A stretch of DNA of 64,000 bases, taken from NCBI RefSeq assembly GCF_001426925.1, contig NZ_LMFR01000020.1, forward strand, positions 124,001 to 188,000, read 5' to 3'. Position numbers and translations under genes: made by a program. The notes under the pieces are model-generated. The model was given only the letters and a program-made list of their open reading frames with translations. It was not told the DNA's origin and did not search any database. Positions 28,526 to 35,837 of this stretch are shown here, piece after piece. This DNA is from Microbacterium sp. Root53 (GTDB lineage Bacteria > Actinomycetota > Actinomycetes > Actinomycetales > Microbacteriaceae). The stretch's first letter is position 1. Every line of letters starts with the position of its first letter.

Positions 28526-28531
28526 TAGACT
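28526..28531 (+). promoter_or_regulatory. -10 box (TAGACT) of ettA
   Basis: TAGACT lies 9 bases before the ATG at 28541, leaving a leader of only a few bases. Confidence 0.5.
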
Positions 28532-28540
28532 GGGAGCCAA

Positions 28541-30223
28541 ATGGCTGAATACATCTACTCAATGGTGCGCGCCCGCAAGAAGGTGGGCGACAAGCTCATC
28601 CTCGACGACGTGACGATGGCGTTCCTGCCCGGTGCGAAGATCGGCATGGTCGGTCCCAACGGCGCCGGAAAGTCCACGATCCTCAAGATCATGGCGGGCC
28701 TCGACACGCCGTCGAACGGCGAGGCGAAGCTGACCCCCGGCTACAGCGTCGGCATCCTGATGCAGGAGCCCGAGCTCGACGAGTCGAAGACGGTCCTGGA
28801 GAACATCCAGGACGGCATCGCCATCAAGGCGAAGGTCGACCGCTTCAACGAGATCTCCGCGCTGATGGCCGAGCCGGACGCCGACTTCGACGCGCTGCTG
28901 GCCGAGATGGGCACGCTGCAGGAGGAGATCGACGCGGCCGACGGCTGGGACCTCGACTCGCAGCTCGAGCAGGCCATGGACGCGCTGCGCACGCCGCCGG
29001 CCGACGCGGCGATCGCGCCGCTGTCGGGTGGTGAGCGCCGCCGCGTGGCGCTCGCGAAGCTGCTGCTCCAGAAGCCCGACCTGCTGCTCCTGGACGAGCC
29101 GACCAACCACCTCGACGCCGAGAGCGTGCTGTGGCTCGAGCAGCACCTGCAGGCGTACAAGGGCGCCGTCATCGCGATCACCCACGACCGGTACTTCCTC
29201 GACCACGTCGCGGAGTGGATCGCCGAGGTCGACCGCGGGCGCCTCTACCCCTACGAGGGCAACTACTCGACCTACCTCGAGAAGAAGGCCGACCGCCTCG
29301 AGGTCCAGGGCAAGAAGGACGCCAAGCTCCAGAAGCGCCTCAAGGAGGAGCTCGAGTGGGTGCGCAGCAGCGCGAAGGGCCGCCAGGCGAAGTCCAAGGC
29401 CCGTCTGCAGCGCTACGAGGAGATGGCGGCCGAGGCCGAGCGCACGCGGAAGCTGGACTTCGAGGAGATCCAGATCCCGGCCGGCCCGCGCCTCGGCAGC
29501 GTGGTGATCGACGCGAAGAACCTGAAGAAGGGCTTCGACAGCCGCGGCACGCTGATCGAGAACCTCAGCTTCAACCTCCCCCCGAACGGCATCGTCGGCA
29601 TCATCGGCCCGAACGGCGTCGGCAAGACCACGCTGTTCAAGACGATCGTGGGCCTCGAGCCGCTCGACGGCGGCGAGCTGAAGATCGGCGAGACGGTCAA
29701 GATCAGCTACGTCGATCAGAACCGCTCCAACATCGACCCCGACAAGACGCTGTGGGAGGTCGTCTCGGACGGTCTGGACATCATCACGGTCGGAAAGACC
29801 GAGATCCCGTCGCGCGCCTACGTGTCGAAGTTCGGCTTCAAGGGCCCGGACCAGCAGAAGAAGGCCGGCGTGCTGTCGGGCGGTGAGCGCAACCGCCTGA
29901 ACCTCGCGCTCACGCTCAAGCAGGGCGGCAATCTCCTGCTCCTCGACGAGCCGACCAACGACCTCGACGTCGAGACCCTGAGCTCGCTCGAGAACGCGCT
30001 GCTGGACTTCCCGGGCTGCGCCGTGGTCATCACGCACGACCGGTGGTTCCTCGACCGCATCGCGACGCACATCCTGGCGTACGAGGGCACGGACGAGAAC
30101 CCGGCGCAGTGGTACTGGTTCGAGGGCAACTTCGAGTCGTACGAGGCGAACAAGATCGAGCGCCTCGGCCCGGAGGCGGCCCGCCCGCACCGCACCACGC
30201 ACCGCAAGCTGACGCGCGACTGA
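28541..30223 (+). CDS. ettA: Energy-dependent translational throttle protein EttA (ABC-F)
   Basis: A 560-residue ABC-F ATPase acting at the ribosomal E site to gate the first peptide bond according to the ATP/ADP ratio. Two nucleotide-binding domains are seen: Walker A GPNGAGKST and GPNGVGKTT, signatures LSGGERRRVALA and LSGGERNRLNLA, and DEPTNHLDAESV and DEPTNDLDVETL. The inter-domain P-site linker and the EttA arm are present (WVRSSAKGRQAKSKARLQRYE). No membrane segments. The next gene begins on its stop (TGATG). Confidence 0.95.
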   Translation: MAEYIYSMVRARKKVGDKLILDDVTMAFLPGAKIGMVGPNGAGKSTILKIMAGLDTPSNGEAKLTPGYSVGILMQEPELDESKTVLENIQDGIAIKAKVDRFNEISALMAEPDADFDALLAEMGTLQEEIDAADGWDLDSQLEQAMDALRTPPADAAIAPLSGGERRRVALAKLLLQKPDLLLLDEPTNHLDAESVLWLEQHLQAYKGAVIAITHDRYFLDHVAEWIAEVDRGRLYPYEGNYSTYLEKKADRLEVQGKKDAKLQKRLKEELEWVRSSAKGRQAKSKARLQRYEEMAAEAERTRKLDFEEIQIPAGPRLGSVVIDAKNLKKGFDSRGTLIENLSFNLPPNGIVGIIGPNGVGKTTLFKTIVGLEPLDGGELKIGETVKISYVDQNRSNIDPDKTLWEVVSDGLDIITVGKTEIPSRAYVSKFGFKGPDQQKKAGVLSGGERNRLNLALTLKQGGNLLLLDEPTNDLDVETLSSLENALLDFPGCAVVITHDRWFLDRIATHILAYEGTDENPAQWYWFEGNFESYEANKIERLGPEAARPHRTTHRKLTRD

Positions 30224-30729
30224 TGCGCCGCCCCCTCGAGCAGCCGCGCATGACCCGCGTCCACATCCCGATCCACCGTCGCTGGGGAGACCTCGACGCG
30301 CTCGGGCACGTGAACAACACGTCGATGCTGAAGCTGCTCGAGGAGGCGCGCCTGCGCGCCTTCTGGCGGTCCGAGGATCCCGCCGACCAGGCGCCCACCG
30401 CTGTGTTCGACGCCGACGTGCTTGAGGGCGGCGGCGCCGTCGCGACCCTCATCGCACGGCAGGAGATCGAGTACCTCAAGCCGGTGCCGTACGGCCACAA
30501 GCCGCTCGACGTGCAGCTGTGGCTGGGGCGGATCGGCGGCTCGAGCGCCGAGGTCTGCTACGAGGTGTTCAGTCCCGCCGGCGGCGAGCCGCAGGAGCTC
30601 TACGCCCGCGCCTCAGCCGTGGTGGTGCTCGTCGACACCGCCAGCGGCCGGCCCACACGGCTTCCGGCGGCCGTGCGCGACGCCTGGGCGCCGTACGTCG
30701 AGGAGCCGATCGCCTTCGGCCGCCGCTGA
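30223..30729 (+). CDS. Acyl-CoA thioesterase (4HBT hotdog fold)
   Basis: 168 residues. RRWGDLDALGHVNNTSMLKLLEEARLRAFW near the start carries the aspartate and asparagines of 4-hydroxybenzoyl-CoA-type hotdog thioesterases, with QEIEYLKPVPYGHKPLDVQLWL forming the central strand. The start is taken as the ATG at 30223, which overlaps the ettA stop; an ATG at 30250 is also possible. Substrate chain length unknown. Confidence 0.85.
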   Translation: MRRPLEQPRMTRVHIPIHRRWGDLDALGHVNNTSMLKLLEEARLRAFWRSEDPADQAPTAVFDADVLEGGGAVATLIARQEIEYLKPVPYGHKPLDVQLWLGRIGGSSAEVCYEVFSPAGGEPQELYARASAVVVLVDTASGRPTRLPAAVRDAWAPYVEEPIAFGRR

Positions 30730-30805
30730 CCGCATCCGCGACGACCCGCGCGGCCTCAGGATGCGGGAGACTGGAAGACGGCCATCTCGCCGACCAGGGA
30801 GCCTC

Positions 30806-32062
30806 ATGACCATCAGCACCGCCGACGCCTTCGCGCGCGAGCGATACCCGTACCTTCGCGCGCACGCGGACCGCGTCTACCTCGACTCCGCGGCGACGTC
30901 CCAGCGACCGGACGCCGTGCTCGAGGCCGAGGACGCCTTCGCGCGCACCGAGTACGCGGCCGTGCACCGCGGCTCCAGCATGGCGACGGGTGAGGCGACC
31001 TGGGCGTTCGAGGGCGCGCGCGAGAGGATCGCGAGGTTCGTCGGCGCGGGGGAGCGCGAGATCGTCTTCACCGAGAACGCCACCGACGCGCTGAACGTGG
31101 TCGCCCTCGGCCTGTCGGACGCGTCCGCCGGGCTCGGCGCGCCCGAGCTGGCCCTGAAGCCCGGCGACGAGATCGTCGTGACCACGGCCGAGCACCACGC
31201 CAACCTCATCCCGTGGCAGCGCCTCGCGCGCCGCACGGGCGCGATCCTGCGCGCGGTGCCGGTCGACGAGCACGGCGTCTGGTCGGTCGACGACCTCGCG
31301 GCCCTCGTGTCGGATCGCACGCGGATCGTCGCCTTCGCGCACGTCTCGAACGTGACCGGCCACATCGCCCCGGTCGCCGACGTCGTGGAGATCGCCCGTT
31401 CGGCGGGTGCCCTGACCGTCCTCGACGCGTGCCAGTCCGCGCCGCACCTCCCGCTTGACCTCGGCGCCCTCGGGGTCGACTTCGCCGCCTTCTCGGCCCA
31501 CAAGATGCTCGGCCCGACCGGCGTCGGCGCCCTGTACGGACGCGCCGAGCTGCTCGACGCGCTGCCCCCGGCGCGGACCGGCGGGTCCACGATCACCACC
31601 GTGACGCTCGACGACGCCGAGTTCCTGCCGTCGCCGCAGCGCTTCGAGGCCGGCACGCAGCCGGTCACGCAGGCCGTCGGCTTCGGCGCGGCCGCCGAGC
31701 ACCTCTCCGGCATCGGCATGGACCGCGTCCGCGCGCACGAGGCCGAGATGGCCGGCCTGCTCGTCGACGCCGTCCTCGCCGTGCCGGGCGTGCGGCTCGT
31801 GGGCCCGCAGGCGGGCGCCGAGCGCGCCGGCCTGGTGAGCTTCGTCGTCGACGGCGTGCACGCGCACGACGTCGGCCAGTTCCTGGACGATCGGGGGATC
31901 ACCGTGCGCACCGGACATCACTGCGCGCAGCCGCTGCATCGCGCGCTGGGCGTCGCCGCGACCACGCGGGCGAGCGCCTACGTGTACACGACCGCCGACG
32001 ACGTGGCCAGCTTTGGCGCGGCCCTCGCCGAGGTGCGCGGATTCTTCGGAGCGGACCGATGA
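30806..32062 (+). CDS. sufS: Cysteine desulfurase SufS
   Basis: A 418-residue group II cysteine desulfurase. TTAEHHANLIPWQ, the PLP pair Asp/Gln in LDACQSAPH, the PLP lysine in FAAFSAHKMLGPTGVG and the catalytic cysteine in RTGHHCAQPL are all present. It transfers sulfur to SufU, encoded next with a 4-base overlap, for Fe-S cluster assembly. The start follows CAGGGAGCCTC. Confidence 0.95.
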   Translation: MTISTADAFARERYPYLRAHADRVYLDSAATSQRPDAVLEAEDAFARTEYAAVHRGSSMATGEATWAFEGARERIARFVGAGEREIVFTENATDALNVVALGLSDASAGLGAPELALKPGDEIVVTTAEHHANLIPWQRLARRTGAILRAVPVDEHGVWSVDDLAALVSDRTRIVAFAHVSNVTGHIAPVADVVEIARSAGALTVLDACQSAPHLPLDLGALGVDFAAFSAHKMLGPTGVGALYGRAELLDALPPARTGGSTITTVTLDDAEFLPSPQRFEAGTQPVTQAVGFGAAAEHLSGIGMDRVRAHEAEMAGLLVDAVLAVPGVRLVGPQAGAERAGLVSFVVDGVHAHDVGQFLDDRGITVRTGHHCAQPLHRALGVAATTRASAYVYTTADDVASFGAALAEVRGFFGADR

Positions 32063-32493
32063 GCGCCGAGCTCGAGAGCCTGTACCGCGAACTGATCCTG
32101 GATCACTCCCGCAACCCAGTCGGCAAGGGCGACCCGTCCACGACCGCGCACACGCACCACGAGCTCAACCCGTCCTGCGGGGACGAGATCACGATGGGCG
32201 TCACGCTCGACGCCGACGGGCGGATCTCGGAGCTCGTGTGGGAGGGGCAGGGCTGCAGCATCTCGATGGCGTCCGCGTCGGTCATGGCCGACATGCTCGC
32301 GGGCGCGCCCAAGGCGGACGCACTCGAGCGCATCGAGGAGTTCCGCACCATGCTGCGCTCCCGTGGCGCCGGCGAGCCGCCGGAGTCGCTCGAGGACGCG
32401 GCGGCGTTCCAGGGCGTCGCGAAGTACGTGATGCGCATCAAGTGCGCGATGCTCGGCTGGGTCGCGCTCGAGGCCTGCCTGAACCAGGCGTGA
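32059..32493 (+). CDS. sufU: Fe-S assembly sulfurtransferase SufU
   Basis: A 144-residue zinc-dependent sulfur acceptor for SufS. Ligands are C40 and D42 in NPSCGDEI, C66 in GQGCSISMASASVMA and C129 in RIKCAMLGW. Translationally coupled to sufS (ATGA). The sufBDC scaffold genes are not in this window. Confidence 0.95.
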   Translation: MSAELESLYRELILDHSRNPVGKGDPSTTAHTHHELNPSCGDEITMGVTLDADGRISELVWEGQGCSISMASASVMADMLAGAPKADALERIEEFRTMLRSRGAGEPPESLEDAAAFQGVAKYVMRIKCAMLGWVALEACLNQA

Positions 32494-32507
32494 GGTCCCG
32501 CGGCTGA

Positions 32508-33398
32508 TCAGCCGCGCTCGGGCACGCGCAGCATGATCTCCTGCGCCACCGTGGCGAGCAGCTCGCCGTCGCGGGCGTACAGGCGTCCCTGCGTGAGTCC
32601 GCGCCCGCCGCGCGCGCTCGGCGACTCCTGCACGTAGAGCATCCACTCGTCGGCGCGCCCGAAGCGGTGCCACCAGATCGCGTGGTCGAGGCTCGCGGTC
32701 TTGATGCCCGGCGTCGCCCAGGACAGCCCGTGCGCGCGGAGCACGGACTCCTGGATCGTGAAGTCCGTGAGATACGCGAGCGCCGCGCGGTGCAGCAGCG
32801 GGTCGTCCCCGATCGGCCGCCGCAGGCGCGTCCACACCGCCTGCCGGGGCGCGCGCTCCGCGGCCTCGAGGTAGATGTCGCCCTCGACGTGGCGCACCTC
32901 GATCGGGTTCGCCCGGATGATGAGGGCGGCCTCCGGACGCCCGCGCACGACGTCGGACGGACCCGGCAGATCCTCGGGCCCGGGCACGTCGGGCATCGGC
33001 AGCTGGTGCTCGAGGCCGGGGTCTTCATCCTGGAACGAGGCGATGCCCGAGAAGATCGGCTCGCCGTCCTGGAACGCCTGGATGCGGCGCCGCGAGAACG
33101 ATCGGCCGTCGTGGATCCGGTCCACGGCGAACGTGAGCGGCTTGCGCACGTCGCCGGGGCGCAGGAAGTAGCCGTGGAACGAATGGGGAGCGCGATCGTC
33201 GGGGAGCGTCCGCCCCGCCGCGACGACGCACTGGCCCAGCACCTGGCCGCCGAAGACCCGTCCGCCGGGCATCGGGTGGGACGAGCCCGTGAAGATGTCC
33301 TCGCTCGTGCGGGCGCCGGTCTCGCCGAGCGAGAGGACGCGGAGGAGCACGTCGATCGGGTCGGCAGCGGGGGCATCCGGTCGGGTGGCGTCTGTCAC
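32508..33398 (-). CDS. tesB: Acyl-CoA thioesterase II (TesB)
   Basis: A 296-residue double-hotdog thioesterase. GGRVFGGQVLGQCVVAAGRTLP and HSFHGYFLRPGD in the first domain and LDHAIWWHRFGRADEWMLYVQESPSARGGRGLTQGRLY in the second (catalytic Asp and the Ser/Gln pair) match TesB. It hydrolyses medium- and long-chain acyl-CoA. The GTG start follows TAGACT by 6 bases. It faces away from the next gene, their promoters nearly touching. Confidence 0.93.
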   Translation of the reverse strand: MTDATRPDAPAADPIDVLLRVLSLGETGARTSEDIFTGSSHPMPGGRVFGGQVLGQCVVAAGRTLPDDRAPHSFHGYFLRPGDVRKPLTFAVDRIHDGRSFSRRRIQAFQDGEPIFSGIASFQDEDPGLEHQLPMPDVPGPEDLPGPSDVVRGRPEAALIIRANPIEVRHVEGDIYLEAAERAPRQAVWTRLRRPIGDDPLLHRAALAYLTDFTIQESVLRAHGLSWATPGIKTASLDHAIWWHRFGRADEWMLYVQESPSARGGRGLTQGRLYARDGELLATVAQEIMLRVPERG

Positions 33399-33404
33399 CT
33401 GCTC

Positions 33405-33410
33405 AGTCTA
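33405..33410 (-). promoter_or_regulatory. -10 box (TAGACT) of tesB
   Basis: On the minus strand TAGACT is separated from the GTG at 33398 by GAGCAG (6 bases). Confidence 0.6.
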
Positions 33411-33423
33411 GGTTTCGGACGCC

Positions 33424-33429
33424 TAGGCT
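33424..33429 (+). promoter_or_regulatory. -10 box (TAGGCT) of the 33437 gene
   Basis: TAGGCT lies 7 bases before the GTG at 33437 and only 13 bases from the divergent tesB -10 box. Confidence 0.55.
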
Positions 33430-33436
33430 TGATCCA

Positions 33437-34102
33437 GTGACCGCACGCCTCGTCCTCGCAGACGCCCCCACCGCCCAGGATGCCCTGACCTTCGCGCGCC
33501 GCGCAGCGAGGACCGGCGACGAGGGCGTGCGGCTGCAGGCGGCGGGCGGCGTGCTCGCCATGTCGACGGCCGCGCTCGCGCCCCGAGGGCTTCTGGACCG
33601 CACCCCGACCGTGATCGGGATGCGCGTCGTCGCGGCCGACCCCGAGCTCCAGTGCGACCTGGTGGTGTCGGAGCTCTCCGAGACCGACGACGCCGCCGCG
33701 CTGGGCCTGCCGGAGACCGCGCTGGCGCCCGCCTGGGCCGGCATCGCGCCGCCGCGCGCCGGCTGGGAGCCGGTCGGCACGATCGCCGCCGCCACGCTCG
33801 CGTCCCGCGCGCAGTGGGGGATCGCCGCGGTCGCGGAGCGGGTGCCGACCGACGCCGGCGAGGACGTGGTCCGCGCCATCCGGGGAGACGTCTGGGGCGC
33901 CCCCGACGAGGCGCTGCTCGGCCTGCCGCTCGGCGTCGCGTTCGCCGCGTTCTCGCTCGGCTTCATCGGGGGCGAGGAGGACGCGCGCGTGACGTCGTCG
34001 GGCCGATGGACGCGCGTGACGCTGCACCGCGGCCATATCCTCACCCGCGGCCCGGCCGCCACGGGTCTCACCCCCGTGCGCCGCACCGGGAGTTCGCTCT
34101 AG
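33437..34102 (+). CDS. Hypothetical protein, actinobacterial
   Basis: 221 residues with no signal peptide or membrane span. Recognisable stretches are TARLVLADAPTAQDALTFARRAAR, GGVLAMSTAALAPRGLLD, PTVIGMRVV, PPRAGWEPVG and LGLPLGVAFAAFSLGFIGG. I recall similar uncharacterised proteins across Micrococcales but cannot name a family. Codon use and composition match the surroundings, and it has its own leaderless promoter. Confidence 0.75.
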   Translation: MTARLVLADAPTAQDALTFARRAARTGDEGVRLQAAGGVLAMSTAALAPRGLLDRTPTVIGMRVVAADPELQCDLVVSELSETDDAAALGLPETALAPAWAGIAPPRAGWEPVGTIAAATLASRAQWGIAAVAERVPTDAGEDVVRAIRGDVWGAPDEALLGLPLGVAFAAFSLGFIGGEEDARVTSSGRWTRVTLHRGHILTRGPAATGLTPVRRTGSSL

Positions 34103-34121
34103 CCCGGGCGGCGGCTTCGGG

Positions 34122-34162
34122 CGTTTCGACTCCGCTCCTTCGTGGCTCCGCTCAACGACCGG
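34122..34162 (-). repeat. Inverted copy of the GTTGAGCGGAGC-family repeat
   Basis: Read on the minus strand this begins CCGGTCGTTGAGCGGAGC and ends AGCGGAGTCGAAACG, matching the copy at 20211-20246 apart from a few bases in the middle. Its 5' part codes the last residues and the stop of the haemoglobin gene. Confidence 0.7.
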
Positions 34163-34589
34163 AGGGAGGTGTGGGCTCGAACGTGTTGACCATGGCCTGG
34201 GCGGCGCGCTCGAGGTAGTCCCAGAGCGTGGCCTCGTGCAGCGGCGACAGGCCGAGCTCGTCGACCGCCTTGCGCATGTGCTTCAGCCAGCGGTCGCGCG
34301 CGTCGGGGTTCACGTGGAAGGGCATGTGCCGCATGCGCAGGCGCGGGTGGCCGCGGTTCTCGCTGTACGTCGTCGGGCCGCCCCAGTACTGCTCGAGGAA
34401 CAGGGTGAGACGCTCCTTGGCTGGGCCCAGGTCCTCCTCGGGGTACATGGGTTTGAGGACCGGGTCCTCCGCGACGCCGCGGTAGAACACGTCCACCAGC
34501 TTCACGAACGTCTCGTGGCCGCCCACCGCCTCGTAGAACGTGGTCGACGGGTGCTCGCCGTGGCCCTCGGGCCGGATTCCCATCGTCAC
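34152..34589 (-). CDS. Group II truncated haemoglobin
   Basis: About 145 residues with the 2-on-2 globin fold: TFYEAVGGHETFVKLVDVFYRGVAEDPVLKPMYPEEDL, LFLEQYWGGPTTYSENRGHPRLRMRH with the proximal histidine region, PFHVNPDARDRWLKHM. These motifs resemble mycobacterial trHbO (GlbO). It binds O2 or other ligands and is often tied to oxidative stress. The GTG at 34589 overlaps the mscS stop by 4 bases and is preceded by AAAGGA; ATG at 34583 is the alternative. The stop lies in the dispersed repeat. Confidence 0.92.
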   Translation of the reverse strand: MTMGIRPEGHGEHPSTTFYEAVGGHETFVKLVDVFYRGVAEDPVLKPMYPEEDLGPAKERLTLFLEQYWGGPTTYSENRGHPRLRMRHMPFHVNPDARDRWLKHMRKAVDELGLSPLHEATLWDYLERAAQAMVNTFEPTPPSGR

Positions 34590-35752
34590 AGCGCGGTGTC
34601 CTTTCCGTGCGGGTGCGGGCCGTCGCCGTCGGGCGCGAGCTCGGGGGCGTCGGAGGAGGGCGCCGTGTCGTCGACCGGGGCGTCGGCCCCGGCGTCCTCG
34701 GCGGCCGGCTTCGTGACAGGTCCCGCGCCGTTCCTGCCCCGGGGCCGCCACGACGGGCGCTCCGGCAGCGGCTGGGGCTCGGTGCGGGGCGGGTTCGCGC
34801 CGCGCACGCGCAGCGCGCCGTCGGCGCCCTCGAGCGTGACGGTCGTGAGGGACGGCAGCTCCAGTCCCAGGGCGTGCACGGCGTCGCGCAGGCGCATCCG
34901 GAGCTCGCGCGCGACGTCGTCCTTCGCGCTGGGCTTGGCCCGCAGCACGAGCCGGATGCTGAGCGTGTCCCCGTCGACGGACTCGAGCCCCCACACCTCG
35001 GGGTGGTCGACGATGCGGGAGCGCCAGCGCGCGTCCTTCGCGAGCTCCTCCGCGGTGGCGAGCAGCGCGTGCTCGACCTCGTCGATGTCGACGTCGGCGG
35101 GCAGGCCCAGGTCGATCACGACGCGCGACCAGCCCTGCGACATGTTGCCGATGCGGGTGACCTCGCCGTTGCGGACGTACCAGAGGGTGCCGTTCACGTC
35201 GCGCACGTGGGTGATCCGGACGCTGACGAACTCGACGACGCCGGTCGCGAGCCCGAGGTCGACGACGTCGCCGATGCCGACCTGGTCCTCGGCGACGATC
35301 AGGATGCCGTTCAGCACGTCCTTGACGATGTTCTGCGCGCCGAAGCCGAGGCCCGCGCCGATCGCCGCGCTGATGAGCGCGAACGAGCCGAGCAGGTTCG
35401 GATCGATCGCCTTCACGATCAGGATCAGCGCGATGATGACGATCGTCGTGTTGACGATGTTGTGCAGGATGGAGCCGAGCGTGCGGGTGCGCTGCACCAG
35501 CCGCACGGAGGCGAGCGGGGAGCGCTCCAGGGCACGCGTGTCGTCGACCTTGGCGCGGCTCTTGGCGCCGCGGACGATGCGGTCGACCACGCGCCGGATC
35601 AGCGAGCGCAGGAGCCACGCGATCAGCGCGCACACCAGGATGATGGCCGCGATGTGGACGAGCTTCCAGCCGATCTCGATCAGCAGCGCGAGCGCCTGCT
35701 CGGAGAAGGGCTTGACGTCTTCGGCGGTGTCGGTGGAGATCGTGGGAGTCAT
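34586..35752 (-). CDS. Small-conductance mechanosensitive channel (MscS family)
   Basis: A 388-residue membrane protein. One N-terminal span (LVHIAAIILVCALIAWLL), a second near 95-113 (IVNTTIVIIALILIVKAI) and the pore helix ISAAIGAGLGFGAQNIVKDVLNGI are seen, then the beta domain (EDQVGIGDVVDLG) and a cytoplasmic cage. An Asp/Pro-rich disordered tail of about 70 residues follows. It relieves turgor on hypo-osmotic shock. Co-transcribed with the haemoglobin gene. Confidence 0.9.
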   Translation of the reverse strand: MTPTISTDTAEDVKPFSEQALALLIEIGWKLVHIAAIILVCALIAWLLRSLIRRVVDRIVRGAKSRAKVDDTRALERSPLASVRLVQRTRTLGSILHNIVNTTIVIIALILIVKAIDPNLLGSFALISAAIGAGLGFGAQNIVKDVLNGILIVAEDQVGIGDVVDLGLATGVVEFVSVRITHVRDVNGTLWYVRNGEVTRIGNMSQGWSRVVIDLGLPADVDIDEVEHALLATAEELAKDARWRSRIVDHPEVWGLESVDGDTLSIRLVLRAKPSAKDDVARELRMRLRDAVHALGLELPSLTTVTLEGADGALRVRGANPPRTEPQPLPERPSWRPRGRNGAGPVTKPAAEDAGADAPVDDTAPSSDAPELAPDGDGPHPHGKDTAL

Positions 35753-35759
35753 CCCCTCC

Positions 35760-35765
35760 AGCGTA
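35760..35765 (-). promoter_or_regulatory. -10 box (TACGCT) of mscS
   Basis: TACGCT on the minus strand is 7 bases before the ATG at 35752; the spacer GGAGGGG is purine-rich but would be the very 5' end of the RNA. Confidence 0.5.
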
Positions 35766-35768
35766 TGC

Positions 35769-35810
35769 GGCGAGCCCCGGCGCCCGCTGTGCGCGGTGCC
35801 GGGGCTCGCC
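35769..35810 (-). terminator. Hairpin terminator after pepN
   Basis: A 13-base perfect stem (35769-35781 with 35798-35810) lies 28 bases after the pepN stop on the minus strand and just before the mscS promoter. Confidence 0.65.
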
Positions 35811-35837
35811 GGGAGATCGAGGCGGGTCAGACGACCA

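Noticed and set aside
30043..30222. In-frame upstream extension of the acyl-CoA thioesterase gene into ettA
   Set aside because: The extension is a shadow of the ettA C-terminus; the ATG overlapping the ettA stop is the natural start.
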